From: Fasciola hepatica
Taxonomy: Eukaryota; Platyhelminthes; Trematoda; Plagiorchiida; Fasciolidae
Reading direction: 5' to 3'
DNA length: 64,000 nucleotides
NCBI GenBank assembly: GCA_948099385.1
Contig: CANUEZ040000191.1
Span: forward strand, 9,238,001 to 9,302,000
Made by a program: the position numbers and the translations under genes. Under the pieces are notes generated by a model that had not been told where the DNA came from, searched no databases, and saw only the letters and a program-made list of their open reading frames with translations. Shown piece after piece: positions 10,707 through 24,639 of the stretch. How positions within the stretch are numbered: the stretch's first letter is position 1; the number at the start of each line of letters is the position of its first letter.

Positions 10707-12970
10707 AGTGCTTCCATGGATTTCAATGCTCAGTTGAGCGTTCAAGCTGCATGATCAGTCATATTATACAAATCTATTCTAATCTAATCTAATCTAATCT
10801 CCTACTACTAATCAATTGCATGCATAGTTTTGAAGCTGTGTAGGTTTATCATTTGGGAATGCGTTGGTTGTACTTAGGCCCCTACAGAGAAGTCATCCAT
10901 CATAAGAGTCGATCGGTGTGCGCGAAGCTGGTTGTTACCATTGAAATTTGAAGCCAGTTTGGGACGGGTGCTATATCATGTAGTGTAGATGTTGAACAAA
11001 GCGTTGATAGCCATCCCGGATAGCCTTGTGTTGTTAAGTTGTTCGATTCACAATGGTTCAGCGGTTGTTGGAGTCCCCGTGGTTGCTCGGTCGATGTGCA
11101 CTGCTGATGAGTCGAGTCCGAACAAGGATGAAACAGCTGTACGGTGAGTGCTTCCATGGATTTCAATGCTCAGTTGAGCGTTCAAGCTGCATGATCAATC
11201 ATATTATACAAATCTATTCTAATCTAATCTAATCTTATCTCCTACTATTGATCAATTGCCTGCATAGTTTTGAAGCTGTGTAGGTTTATCATTTGGGAAT
11301 GCGTTGGTTGTACTTAGGCCCGTACAGATAAGTCATCCATCATAGGAGTCGATCGGTGTGCGCGAAGCTGGTTGTTACCATTGAAATTTGAAGCCAGTTT
11401 GAGAAGGGTGCTGTATCATGTAGTGTAGATGTTGAACAAAGTGTTGATAGCGATCCCGGATAGCCTTGTGTTGTTAAGTTGTTCGATTCACAATGGTTCA
11501 GCGGTTGTTGGAGTCCCCGTGGTTGCTCGGTCGATGTGCACTGCTGATGAGTCGAGTCCGAACAAGGATGAAACAGCTGTACGGTGAGTGCTTCCATGGA
11601 TTTCAATGCTCAGTTGAGCGTTCAAGCTGCATGATCAATCATATTATACAAATCTATTCTAATCTAATCTAATCTTATCTCCTACTATTGATCAATTACA
11701 TGCATAGTTTTGAAGCTGTGTAGGTTTATCATTTGGGAATGCGTTGGTTGTACTTAGGCCCCTACAGAGATGTCATCCATCATAGGAGTCGATCGGTGTG
11801 CGCGAAGCTGGTTGTTACCATTGAAATTTGAAGCCAGTTTGAGAAGGGTGCTGTATCATGTAGTGTAGATGTTGAACAAATTGTTGATAGCGATCCCGGA
11901 TAGCCTTGTGTTGTTAAGTTGTTCGATTCACAATGGTTCAGCGGTTGTTGGAGTCCCCGTGGTTGCTCGGTCGATGTGCACTGCTGATGAGTCGAGTCCG
12001 AACAAGGATGAAACAGCTGTACAGTGAGTGCTTCCATGGATTTCAATGCTCAGTTGAGCGTTCAAGCTGCATGATCAATCATATTATACAATTCTATTCT
12101 AATCTAATCTAAACTAATCTCCTACTACTAATCAATTGCATGCATAGTAAGGAATCTGTGTAGGTTTATCATTTGGGAATGCGTTGGTTGTACTTAGGCC
12201 CCTACAGAAAAGTCATCCATCATATGAATTGATCGGTGTGCGCGAAGCTGGTTGTTACCATTGAAATTTGAAGCCAGTTTGGGATCGGTGCTATATCATG
12301 TAGTGTAGATGTTGAACAAAGCGTTGATAGCCATCCCGGATAGCCTTGTGTTGTAAAGTTGTTAGATTCACAATGGTTCAGCGGTTGTTGGAATCCCCGT
12401 GGTTGCGCGGTCGATGTGCACTGCTGATGAGTCGAGTCCGAACAAGGATGAAACAGCTGTACAGTGAGTGCTTCCATGGATTTCAATGCTCAGTTGAGCG
12501 TTCAAGCTGCATGATCACTCATATTATACAAATCTATTATAATCTAATCTAATCTAATCTCCTACTACTAATCACTTGCATGCATAGTAGGGAAGCTGTG
12601 TAGGTTTATCATTTGGGAATGCGTTGGTTGTGCTTAGGCCCTTACAGATAATTCATCCATCATAGGATTTGATCGGTGTGCGCGAAGCTGGTTGTTACCA
12701 TTGAAATTTGAAGCCAGTTTGGGACGGGTGCTATATCATGTAGTGTAGATGTTGAACAAAGCGTTGATAGCCATCCCGGATAGCCTTGTGTTGTTAAGTT
12801 GTTCCATTCACAATGGTTCACCGGTTGTTGGAGTCCCCGTGGTTGCGCGGTCGATGTGCACTGCTGATGAGTCGAGTCCGAACAAGGATGAAACAGCTGT
12901 ACAGTGAAAGCTTCCATGGATTTCAATGCTCAGTTGAGCGTTCAAGCTGCATGATCAATCATATTATACA

Positions 12971-13010
12971 AATCTAATCTAATCTAATCTAATCTAATCT
13001 AATCTAATCT
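12971..13010 (+). repeat. (TCTAA)n pentanucleotide tract, longest type
   Basis: Eight pure AATCT repeats. Each unit holds a related tract of roughly 3-8 repeats just after the ATTATACAAATCTATTC segment; changes in its copy number explain most 435/440/445/450-bp unit lengths. Some tracts are interrupted (TAAACT, TATAATC, CTCTTC). A nearby extra ACT at about 13014 adds another small step. Confidence 0.9.
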
Positions 13011-13234
13011 CCTACTACTACTAATCAAATGCATGCATAGTAGGGAAACTGTATAGGTTTATCATTTGGGAATGCGTTGGTTGTATTTGGGGCCCTACAG
13101 AGAAGTCATCCATCATAAGAGTCGATCGGTGTGCGCGAAGCTGGTTGTTACCATTCAAATTTGAAGCCAGTTTGGGAAGGGTGCTATATCATGTTGTGTA
13201 GATGTTGAACAAAGTGTTGATAGCCATCCCGGAT

Positions 13235-16200
13235 AGCCTTGTGTTGTTAAGTTGTTCCCTTCACAATGGTTCAGCGGTTGTTGGAGTCCCCGTGGTCGCT
13301 CGGTCGATGTGCACTGCTGATGAGTCGAGTCCGAACAAGGATGAAACAGCTGTACAGTGAGTGCTTCCATGGATTTCAATGCTCAGTTGAGCGTTCAAGC
13401 TGCATGATCACTCATATTATACAAATCTAATCTAATCTAATCTAATCTAATCGCCTACTACTAATCACTTGCATGCATATTAGGGAAGCTGTGTAGGTTT
13501 ATCATTTGGGAATGCGTTGGTTGTGCTTAGGCCCCTACAGAGAAGTCATCCATCATAGGATTTGATCGGTGTGCGCGAAGCTGGTTGTTACCATTGAAAT
13601 TTGAAGCCAGTTTGGGACGGGTGCTATATCATGTAGTGTAGATGTTGAACAAAGCGTTGATAGCCATCCCGGATAGCCTTGTGTTGTTAAGTTGTTCCAT
13701 TCACAATGGTTCACCGGTTGTTGGAGTCCCCGTGGTTGCGCGGTCGATGTGCACTGCTGATGAGTCGAGTCCGAACAAGGATGAAACAGCTGTACAGTGA
13801 AAGCTTCCATGGATTTCAATGCTCAGTTGAGCGTTCAAGCTGCATGATCAATCATATTATACAAATCTAATCTAATCTAATCTAATCTAATCTAATCTAA
13901 TCTCCTACTACTACTAATCAAATGCATGCATAGTAGGGAAACTGTGTAGGTTTATCATTTGGGAATGCGTTGGTTGTGCTTTGGCCCGTACAGATAATTC
14001 ATCCATCATAGGATTCGATCGGTGTGCGCAAAGCTGGTTGTTACCATTGAAATTTGAAGCCAGTTTGGGAAGGGTGCTATATCATGTAGTGTAGATGTTG
14101 AACAAAGTGTTGATAGCCATCCCGGATAGCCTTGTGTTGTTAAGTTGTTCCATTCACAATGGTTCAGCGGTTGTTGGAGTCCCCGTGGTCGCTCGGTCGA
14201 TGTGCACTGCTGATGAGTCGAGTCCGAACAAGGATGAAACAGCTGTACAGTGAGTGCTTCCATGGATTTCAATGCTCAGTTGATTGTTCAAGCTGCATGA
14301 TCAATCATATTATACAAATCTATTCTAATCTTATCTAATCTAAACTAATCTCCTAATACTACTAATCAATTGCATGCAAAGTAGGGAAGCTGTGTAGGTT
14401 TATCATTTGGGAATGCGTTGGTTGTACTTAGGCCCCTACAGAGATGTCATCCATCATAGGAGTCGATCGGTGTGCGCGAAGCTGGTTGTTACCATTGAAA
14501 TTTGAAGCCAGTTTGGGAAGGGTGCTATATCATGTAGTGTAGATGTTGAACAAAGCGTTGATAGCCATCCCGGATAGCCTTGTGTTGTTAAGTTGTTCGA
14601 TTCACAATGGTTCAGCGGTTGTTGGAGTCCCCGTGGTTGCTCGGTCGATGTGCACTGCTGATGAGTCGAGTCCGAACAAGGATGAAACAGCTGTACAGTG
14701 AGTGCTTCCAGTGATTTCAATGCTCAGTTGAGCATTCAAGCTGCATGATCAATCATATTATACAAATCTATTCTAATCTAATCTAATCTAAACTAATCTC
14801 CTACTACTAATCAATTGCATGCATAGTAAGGAAGCTGTGTAGGTTTATCATTTGGGAATGCGTAATTTGTACTTAGGCCCCTACAGAGAAATCATCCATC
14901 ATAGGAGTCGATCGGTGTGCGCGAAGCTGGTTGTTACCATTGAAATTTGAAGCCAGTTTGGGAAGGGTGCTATATCATGTAATGTAGATGTTGGACAAAG
15001 CGTTGATAGCCATCCCGGATAGCCTTGTGTTGTTAAGTTGTTCCCTTCACAATGGTTCAGCGGTTGTTGGAGTCCCCGTGGTCGCTCGGTCGATGTGCAC
15101 TGCTGATGAGTCGAGTCCGAACAAGGATGAAACAGCTGTACAGTGAGTGCTTCCATGGATTTCAATGCTCAGTTGAGCGTTCAAGCTGCATGATCACTCA
15201 TATTATACAAATCTAATCTAATCTAATCTAATCTAATCGCCTACTACTAATCACTTGCATGCATAGTAGGGAAGCTGTGTAGGTTTATCATTTGGGAATG
15301 CGTTGGTTGTGCTTAGGCCCCTACAGAGAAGTCATCCATCATAGGATTTGATCGGTGTGCGCGAAGCTGGTTGTTACCATTGAAATTTGAAGCCAGTTTG
15401 GGACGGGTGCTATATCATGTAGTGTAGATGTTGAACAAAGCGTTGATAGCCATCCCGGATAGCCTTGTGTTGTTAAGTTGTTCCATTCACAATGGTTCAC
15501 CGGTTGTTGGAGTCCCCGTGGTTGCGCGGTCGATGTGCACTGCTGATGAGTCGAGTCCGAACAAGGATGAAACAGCTGTACAGTGAAAGCTTCCATGGAT
15601 TTCAATGCTCAGTTGAGCGTTCAAGCTGCATGATCAATCATATTATACAAATCTAATCTAATCTAATCTAATCTAATCTAATCTAATCTCCTACTACTAC
15701 TAATCAAATGCATGCATAGTAGGGAAACTGTGTAGGTTTATCATTTGGGAATGCGTTGGTTGTGCTTTGGCCCGTACAGATAATTCATCCATCATAGGAT
15801 TCGATCGGTGTGCGCAAAGCTGTTTGTTACCATTCACATTTGAAGCCAGTTTGGGAAGGGTGCTATATCATGTAGTGTAGATGTTGAACAAAGTGTTGAT
15901 AGCCATCCCGGATAGCCTTGTGTTGTTAAGTTGTTCCATTCACAATGGTTCAGCGGTTGTTGGAGTCCCCGTGGTCGCTCGGTCGATGTGCACTGCTGAT
16001 GAGTCGAGTCCGAACAAGGATGAAACAGCTGTACAGTGAGTGCTTCCATGGATTTCAATGCTCAGTTGATTGTTCAAGCTGCATGATCAATCATATTATA
16101 CAAATCTATTCTAATCTTATCTAATCTAAACTAATCTCCTAATACTACTAATCAATTGCATGCAAAGTAGGGAAGCTGTGTAGGTTTATCATTTGGGAAT

Positions 16201-16825
16201 GCGTTGGTTGTACTTAGGCCCCTACAGAGATGTCATCCATCATAGGAGTCGATCGGTGTGCGCGAAGCTGGTTGTTACCATTGAAATTTGAAGCCAGTTT
16301 GGGAAGGGTGCTATATCATGTAGTGTAGATGTTGAACAAAGCGTTGATAGCCATCCCGGATAGCCTTGTGTTGTTAAGTTGTTCGATTCACAATGGTTCA
16401 GCGGTTGTTGGAGTCCCCGTGGTTGCTCGGTCGATGTGCACTGCTGATGAGTCGAGTCCGAACAAGGATGAAACAGCTGTACAGTGAGTGCTTCCAGTGA
16501 TTTCAATGCTCAGTTGAGCATTCAAGCTGCATGATCAATCATATTATACAAATCTATTCTAATCTAATCTAATCTAAACTAATCTCCTACTACTAATCAA
16601 TTGCATGCATAGTAAGGAAGCTGTGTAGGTTTATCATTTGGGAATGCGTAATTTGTACTTAGGCCCCTACAGAGAAATCATCCATCATAGGAGTCGATCG
16701 GTGTGCGCGAAGCTGGTTGTTACCATTGAAATTTGAAGCCAGTTTGGGAAGGGTGCTATATCATGTAATGTAGATGTTGGACAAAGCGTTGATAGCCATC
16801 CCGGATAGCCTTGTGTTGTTAAGTT
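13235..16825 (+). repeat. Tandem duplication of a 4-unit block, period 1786 bp
   Basis: Ribozymes at 13317, 13757, 14210 and 14658 correspond to 15103, 15543, 15996 and 16444, each exactly 1786 bp on except the last (1786 also by landmark). Shared private markers are GTTGTTCCCTTCAC, GTGAAAGCTTCC, GATTGTTCAAG and CTTCCAGTGATTTC. Differences are few, for example near 13480/15266 and 14034/15820. Confidence 0.85.
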
Positions 16826-17790
16826 GTTCGATTCACAATGGTTCAGCGGTTGTTGGAGTCCCCGTGGTTGCTCGGTCGATGTGCACTGCTGATGAGTCGA
16901 GTCCGAACAAGGATGAAACAGCTGTACAGTGAGTGCTTCCATGGATTTCAATGCTCAGTTGAGCGTTCAAGCTGCATGATCAATCATATTATACAAATCT
17001 ATTCTAATCTAATCTAATCTACTCTCCTACTACTAATCAATTGCATGCAAAGTAGGGAAGCTGTGTAGGTTTATCATTTGGGAATGCGTTGGTTGTACTT
17101 AGGCCCCTACAGAGAAGTCATCCATCATAGGAGTCGATCGGTGTGCGCGAAGCTGGTTGTTACCATTGAAATTTGAAGCCAGTTTGGGAAGGGTGCTATA
17201 TCATGTAGTGTAGATGTTGAACAAAGCGTTGATAGCCATCCCGGATAGCCTTGTGTTGTTAAGTTGTTCGATTCACAATGGTTCAGCGGTTGTTGGAGTC
17301 CCCGTGGTTGCTCGGTCGATGTGCACTGCTGATGAGTCGAGTCCGAACAAGGATGAAACAGCTGTACAGTGAGTGCTTCCAGTGATTTCAATGCTCAGTT
17401 GAGCATTCAAGCTGCATGATCAATCATATTATACAAATCTATTCTAATCTAATCTAATCTAAACTAATCTCCTACTACTAATCAATTGCATGCATAGTAA
17501 GGAAGCTGTGTAGGTTTATCATTTGGGAATGCGTAATTTGTACTTAGGCCCCTACAGAGAAATCATCCATCATAGGAGTCGATCGGTGTGCGCGAAGCTG
17601 GTTGTTACCATTGAAATTTGAAGCCAGTTTGGGAAGGGTGCTATATCATGTAATGTAGATGTTGGACAAAGCGTTGATAGCCATCCCGGATAGCCTTGTG
17701 TTGTTAAGTTGTTCGATTCACAAAGGTTCAGCGGTTGTTGGAGTCCCCGTGGTTGCTCTGTCGATGTGCACCGCTGATGAGTCGAGTCCG
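16240..17790 (+). repeat. Two-unit duplication, period 885 bp
   Basis: Ribozyme units 16444 and 16889 reappear at 17329 and 17774, with the CTTCCAGTGATTTC marker at 16493 and 17378 and the CGTAATTTGTAC middle block. It partly overlaps the 1786-bp block, so duplications are nested. Confidence 0.8.
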
Positions 17791-17816
17791 AACAAGGATG
17801 AAACAGCTGTACAGTG
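17769..17816 (+). ncRNA. Hammerhead copy with a stem I mismatch
   Basis: The stem I 5' strand is CACCG, leaving a C-A mismatch next to the core-closing pair. Core and cleavage triplet are intact. Confidence 0.7.
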
Positions 17817-18648
17817 AGTGCTTCCATGGATTTCATTGCTCAGTTGAGCGTTCAAGCTGCATGATCAATCATATTATACAAATCTATTCTAATCTAATCT
17901 AATCTAATCTCCTACTACTAATCAATTGCATGCATAGTGAGGAAACTGTGTAGTTTTATCATTTGGGAATGTATTGGTTGTACTTAGGCCCCTACGGAGA
18001 AGTCATCCATCATAGGAGTCGATCGGTGTGCGCGAAGCTGGTTGTTACCATTCAAATTTGAAGCCACTTTGGGAAGGGTGCTATGTCATGTATTGAATAT
18101 GTTGAACAAAGCGTTGATAGCCATCCCGGATCGCCTTGTGTTGTTAAGTTGTTCGATTCACAATGGTTCAGCGGTTGTTGGAGTCCCCGTGGTCGCTCGG
18201 TCGATGTGCACTGCTGATGAGTCGAGTCCGAACAAGGATGAAACAGCTGTACAGTGAGTGCTTCCATGGATTTCAATGCTCAGTTGAGCGTTCAAGCTGC
18301 ACGATCAAACATTATATCCAAATCTATTCTATTCTAATCTAAAATAAAATCCCACTACTAAACAATTGCATGCATTGTAAGAAAGCTGTGTAGGTTTTCC
18401 ATTTGGGAATGCGTTGGTTGTACTTAGGCCCCTACAGAGAAGTCATCCATCATAGGATTTGATCGGTGTGCGCGAAGCTGGTTGTTACCATTCAAATTTG
18501 AAGCCAGTTTGAGAAGGGTGCTATATCATGTAGTGTAGATGTTGAACAAAGTGTTGATAGAGATCCCGGATAGCCATGTGTTGTTAAGTTGTTCGATTCA
18601 CAATGGTTCAGCGGTTGTTGGAGTCCCCGTGGTTGCTCGGTCGATGTG

Positions 18649-18696
18649 GACTGCTGATGAGTCGAGTCCGAACAAGGATGAAACAGCTGTACAGTG
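18649..18696 (+). ncRNA. Hammerhead copy with GACTG stem I variant
   Basis: The outermost base of the stem I 5' strand is G in place of C, shortening stem I to 4 bp. The same change occurs at 20422, 34512 and 36731. Confidence 0.75.
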
Positions 18697-20416
18697 AGTG
18701 CTTCCATGGATTTCAATGCTGAGTTGAGCGTTCAAGCTGCATGATCAATCATATTATACAAATCCATTCTAATCTAATCTAATCTAATCTAATTTCCTAC
18801 TACTAATCAATTGCATGCATAGTAAGGAAGCTGTGTAGGTTTACTATTTGGGAATGCGTTGGTTGTACTTAAGCCCCTACAGAGAATTCATCCATCATAG
18901 GAGTCGATCGGTGTGCGCGAAGCTGGTTGTTAACATTGAAATTTGAAGCCAGTTTGGGAAGGGTGCTATATCATGTAGTGTAGATGTTGAACAAAGCGTT
19001 GATAGCCATCCCGGATAGCCTTGTGTTGTTAAGTTGTTCCATTCACAATGGTTCACCGGTTGTTGGAGTCCCCGTGGTTGCTCGGTCGATATGCACTGCT
19101 GATGAGTCGAGTCCGAACAAGGATGAAACAGCTGTACAGTGAGTGCTTCCATGGATTTCAATGCTCAGTTGAGCGTTCAAGCTGCATGATCAATCATATT
19201 ATTCAAATCTATTCTAATCTAATCTAATCTAATCTAATCTCCTACTACTAATCAATTGCATGCATAGTTTTGAAGCTGTGTAGGTTTATCATTTGTGAAT
19301 GCGTTGGTTGTACTTAGGCCCCTACAGAGAAGTGATCCATCATAGGAGTCGATCGGTGTGCGCGAAGCTGGTTGGTACCATTCAAATTTGAAGCCACTTT
19401 GGGAACGGTGCTATATCATGTAGTGTAGATGTTGAACAAAGCGTTGATATCCATCCCGGATAGCCTTGTGTTGTTAAGTTGTTCGATTCACAATGGTTCA
19501 GCGGTTGTTGGAGTCCCCGTGGTTGCTCGGTCGATGTGCACTGCTGATGAGTCGAGTCCGAACAAGGATGAAACAGCTGTACAGTGAGTGCTTCCATGGA
19601 TTTCAATGCTCAGTTGAGCGTTCAAGCTGCATGATCAATCATAATATACAAATCTAATCTAATCTAATCTAATCTAATCTAAACTCCTACTACTACTAAT
19701 CAATTGCATGCATAGTAAGGAAGCTGTGTAGGTTTATCATTTGGGAATGCGTTGGTTGTACTTAGGCCCATACAGAGAAGTCATCCATCATAAGAGTCGA
19801 TCGGTGTGCGCGAAGCTGGTTGTTACCATTGAAATTTGAAGCCAGTTTGGGAAGGGTGCTATATCATGTAGTGTAGATGTTGAACAATGCGTTGATAGCC
19901 ATCCCGGATAGCCTTGTGTTGTTAAGTTGTTCGATTCACAATGGTTCAGCGGTTGTTGGAGTCCCCGTGGTTGCTCGGTCGATGTGCACTGCTGATGAGT
20001 CGAGTCCGAACAAGGATGAAACAGCTGTACAGTGAGTGCTTCCAGTGATTTCAATGCTCAGTTGAGCATTCAAGCTGCATGATCAATCAAATTATAAAAA
20101 TCTAATCTAAACTATTCTCCTACTATTAATCAATTGCATGCATAGTTTTGAAGCTGTGTAGGTTTATCATTTGGGAATGCGTTGGTTGTACTTAGGCCCC
20201 TACAGAGAAGTCATCCATCATAAGAGTCGATCGGTGTGCGCGAAGCTGGTTGTTACCATTCAAATTTGAAGCCAGTTTGAGAAGGGTGCTATATCATGTA
20301 GTGTAGATGTTGAACAAAGTGTTGATAGAGATCCCGGATAGCCATGTGTTGTTAAGTTGTTCGATTCACAATGGTTCAGCGGTTGTTGGAGTCCCCGTGG
20401 TTGCTCGGTCGATGTG

Positions 20417-20464
20417 GACTGCTGATGAGTCGTGTCCGAACAAGGATGAAACAGCTTTACAGTG
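20417..20464 (+). ncRNA. Hammerhead copy with stem I and stem III variants
   Basis: GACTG in stem I, GTCGTGTCC in the stem II arm, and ACAGCTTT in stem III, where one C-G pair becomes C-U. Likely impaired although the core is intact. Confidence 0.7.
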
Positions 20465-21249
20465 AGTGCTTCCATGGATTTCAATGCTCAGTTGAGCGTT
20501 CAAGCTGCATGATCAATCATATTATACAAATCTATTCTAATCTAATCTAATCTAATCTAATTTCCTACTACTAATCAATTGCATGCATAGTAAGGAAGCT
20601 GTGTAGGTTTATCATTTGAGAATGCGTTGGTTGTACTTAAGCCCCTACAGAGAAGTCATCCATCATAGGAGTCGATCGGTGTGCGCGAAGCTGGTTGTTA
20701 ACATTGAAATTTGAAGCCAGTTTGGGAATGGTGCTATATCATGTAGTGTAGATGTTGAACAAAGCGTTGATAGCCATCCCGGATAGCCTTGTGTTGTCAA
20801 GTTGTTTGATTCACAATGGTGCAGCGGTTGTTGGAGTCCCCGTGGTTGCTCGGTCGATGTGCACTGCTGATGAGTCGAGTCCGAACAAGGATGAAACAGC
20901 TGTACAGTGAGTGCTTCCATGGATTTCAATGCTCAGTTGAGCGTTCAAGCTGCATGATCAATCATAATATACAAATCTAATCTAATCTAATCTAATCTAA
21001 TCTCCTACTACTAATCAATTGCATGCATAGTAAGGAAGCTGTGTAGGTTTATCATTTGGGAATGCGTTGGTTGTATTTGGGCCCCTACAGAGAAGTCATC
21101 CATCATAGGAGTCGATCGGTGTGCGCGAAGCTGGTTGTTACCATTGAAATTTGAAGCCAGTTTGGGAAGGGTGCTATATCATGTAGTGTAAATAGTGAAC
21201 AAAGCGTTGATAGCCATCCCGGATAGCCTTGTGTTGTTAAGTTGTTCGA

Positions 21250-24018
21250 TTCACAATGGTTCAGCGGTTGTTGGAGTCCCCGTGGTTGCTCGGTCGATGT
21301 GCACTGCTGATGAGTCGAGTCCGAACAAGGATGAAACAGCTGTACAGTGAGTGCTTCCATGGATTTCAATGCTCAGTTGATTGTTCAGGCTGCATGGTCA
21401 ATCAAATTATAAAAATCTAATATAAACTATTCTCCTACTATTAATCAATCGCATGCATAGTTTTGAAGCTGTGTAGGTTTATCATTTGGGAATGCGTTGG
21501 TTGTACTTAGGCCCCTACAGAGAAGTCATCCATCATAAGAGTCGATCGGTGTGCGCGAAGCTGGTTGTTACCATTGAAATTTGAAGCCAGTTTGGGAAGG
21601 GTGCTATATCATGTAGTGTGGTTGTTGAACAATGCGTTGATAGCCATCCCGGATAGCCTTGTGTTGTTAAGTTGTTCGATTCACAATGGTCCAGCGGTTG
21701 TTGGAGTCCCCGTGGTTGCTCGGTCGATGTGCACTGCTGATGAGTCGAGTCCGAACAAGGATGAAACAGCTGTACAGTGAGACCTTCCATGGATTTCAAT
21801 GCTCAGTTGAGCGTTCAAGCTGCATGATCAATCATATTATACAAATCTAATCTAATCTAATCTAATCTAATCTAATTTCCTACTACTAATCAATTGCATG
21901 AATAGTAAGGAAGCTGTGTAGGTTTATCATTTGGGAATGTGTTGGTTGTACTTAGGCCCCTACAGAGAAGTCATCCATCATAGGAGTCGATCGGTGTGCG
22001 CAAAGCTGGTTGTTACCATTGAAATTTGAAGCCAGTTTGGGAAGGGTGCTATATCATGTAGTGTATATGTTGAACAAAGCGTTGATAGCCATCCCGGATA
22101 GCCTTGTGTTGTTAAGTTGTTTGATTCACAATGGTTCAGCGGTTGTTGGAGTCCCCGTGGTTGCTCGGTCGATGTGCACTGCTGATGAGTCGAGTCCGGA
22201 TAAGGATGAAACAGCTGTACAGTGAGTGCTTTCATGGATTTCAATGCTCAGTTGATTGTTCAAGCTGCATAATCAATCATATTATACAAATCTATGTTAA
22301 TCTAATCTAATCTAATCTAATCTCCTACTACTAATCAATTGCATGCATAGTAAGGAAGCTGTGTAGTTTTATCATTTGGGAATTCGTTGGTTGTACTTAG
22401 GCCCCTACAGAGAAGTCATCCATCATAGGAGTCGATCGGTGTGCGCGAAGCTGGTTGTTACCATTGAAATTTGAAGCCAGTTTGGGAAGGGTGCTATATC
22501 ATGTAGTGTAGATGTTGATCAAAGCGTTGATAGCCATCCCGGATAGACTTGTGTTGTTAAGTTGTTTGATTCACAATGGTTCAGCGGTTGTTGGAGTCCC
22601 CGTGGTTGCTCGGTCGATGTGCACTGCTGATGAGTCGAGTCCGAACAAGGATGAAACAGCTGTACAGTGAGTGCTTCCATGGATTTCAATGCTCAGTTGA
22701 TTGTTCAGGCTGCATGGTCAATCAAATTATAAAAATCTAATATAAACTATTCTCCTACTATTAATCAATCGCATGCATAGTTTTGAAGCTGTGTAGGTTT
22801 ATCATTTGGGAATGCGTTGGTTGTACTTAGGCCCCTACAGAGAAGTCATCCATCATAAGAGTCGATCGGTGTGCGCGAAGCTGGTTGTTACCATTGAAAT
22901 TTGAAGCCAGTTTGGGAAGGGTGCTATATCATGTAGTGTGGTTGTTGAACAATGCGTTGATAGCCATCCCGGATAGCCTTGTGTTGTTAAGTTGTTCGAT
23001 TCACAATGGTCCAGCGGTTGTTGGAGTCCCCGTGGTTGCTCGGTCGATGTGCACTGCTGATGAGTCGAGTCCGAACAAGGATGAAACAGCTGTACAGTGA
23101 GACCTTCCATGGATTTCAATGCTCAGTTGAGCGTTCAAGCTGCATGATCAATCATATTATACAAATCTAATCTAATCTAATCTAATCTAATCTAATTTCC
23201 TACTACTAATCAATTGCATGAATAGTAAGGAAGCTGTGTAGGTTTATCATTTGGGAATGTGTTGGTTGTACTTAGGCCCCTACAGAGAAGTCATCCATCA
23301 TAGGAGTCGATCGGTGTGCGCAAAGCTGGTTGTTACCATTGAAATTTGAAGCCAGTTTGGGAAGGGTGCTATATCATGTAGTGTATATGTTGAACAAAGC
23401 GTTGATAGCCATCCCGGATAGCCTTGTGTTGTTAAGTTGTTTGATTCACAATGGTTCAGCGGTTGTTGGAGTCCCCGTGGTTGCTCGGTCGATGTGCACT
23501 GCTGATGAGTCGAGTCCGGACAAGGATGAAACAGCTGTACAGTGAGTGCTTTCATGGATTTCAATGCTCAGTTGATTGTTCAAGCTGCATAATCAATCAT
23601 ATTATACAAATCTATGTTAATCTAATCTAATCTAATCTAATCTCCTACTACTAATCAATTGCATGCATAGTAAGGAAGCTGTGTAGTTTTATCATTTGGG
23701 AATTCGTTGGTTGTACTTAGGCCCCTACAGAGAAGTCATCCATCATAGGAGTCGATCGGTGTGCGCGAAGCTGGTTGTTACCATTGAAATTTGAAGCCAG
23801 TTTGGGAAGGGTGCTATATCATGTAGTGTAGATGTTGATCAAAGCGTTGATAGTCATCCCGGATAGACTTGTGTTGTTAAGTTGTTTGATTCACAATGGT
23901 TCAGCGGTTGTTGGAGTCCCCGTGGTTGCTCGGTCGATGTGCACTGCTGATGAGTCGAGTCCGAACAAGGATGAAACAGCTGTACAGTGAGTGCTTCCAT
24001 GGATTTCAATGCTCAGTT
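21250..24018 (+). repeat. Near-identical 3-unit tandem duplication, period 1320 bp
   Basis: Units 21307, 21737, 22182 and 22627 match 22627, 23057, 23502 and 23947 at exactly 1320 bp. Private markers include GTTCAGGCTGCATGGTC, TATAAACTATTC and GTGTGGTTGTTGAAC. I saw only a few substitutions, including TAAGG/CAAGG at 22201/23521 and TAGCC/TAGTC near 22533/23853. This is among the most recent events in the window. Confidence 0.88.
22177..22224 (+). ncRNA. Hammerhead copy with altered stem II loop
   Basis: The loop reads CCGGATAAGGAT; the 1320-bp duplicate of this unit at 23502 reads CCGGACAAGGAT. This is one of the few differences between the two copies of that block. Confidence 0.75.
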
Positions 24019-24639
24019 GAGCGTTCAAGCTGCATGATCAATCATATTATACAAATCTATTCTATTCTAAACTCATCTAATCTCCTACTACTAATCACTT
24101 GCATGCATAGTAAGGAAGCTGTGTAGGTTTATCATTTGGGAATGCGTTGGTTGTACTTCGGCCCCTACAGAGAGGTCATCCATCATAGGAGTCGATCGGT
24201 GTGCGCGAAGCTGGTTGTTACCATTGAAATTTGAAGCCAGTTTGGAAAGGGTGCTATATCATGTAGTGTAGATGTTGAACAAAGCGTTGATAGCCATCCC
24301 GGATAGCCTTGTGTTGTTAAGTTGTTCCATTCACAATGGTTCAGCGGTTGTTGGAGTCCCCGTGGTTGCTCGGTCGATGTGCACTGCTGATGAGTCGAGT
24401 CCGAACAAGGATGAAACAGCTGTACAGTGAGTGCTTCCATGGATTTCAATGCTCAGTTAAACGTTCAAGCTGCATGATCAATCAAAAATATAAAAATCTA
24501 ATCTAAACTTATCTCCTACTATTAATCAATTGCATGAATAGTAAGGTAGCTGTGTAGGTTTATCATTTGGGAATGCGTTGGTTGTACTTAGGCCCTTTCA
24601 GAGAAGTCATCCCTCATAGGAGTCGATCGGTGTGCGCGA

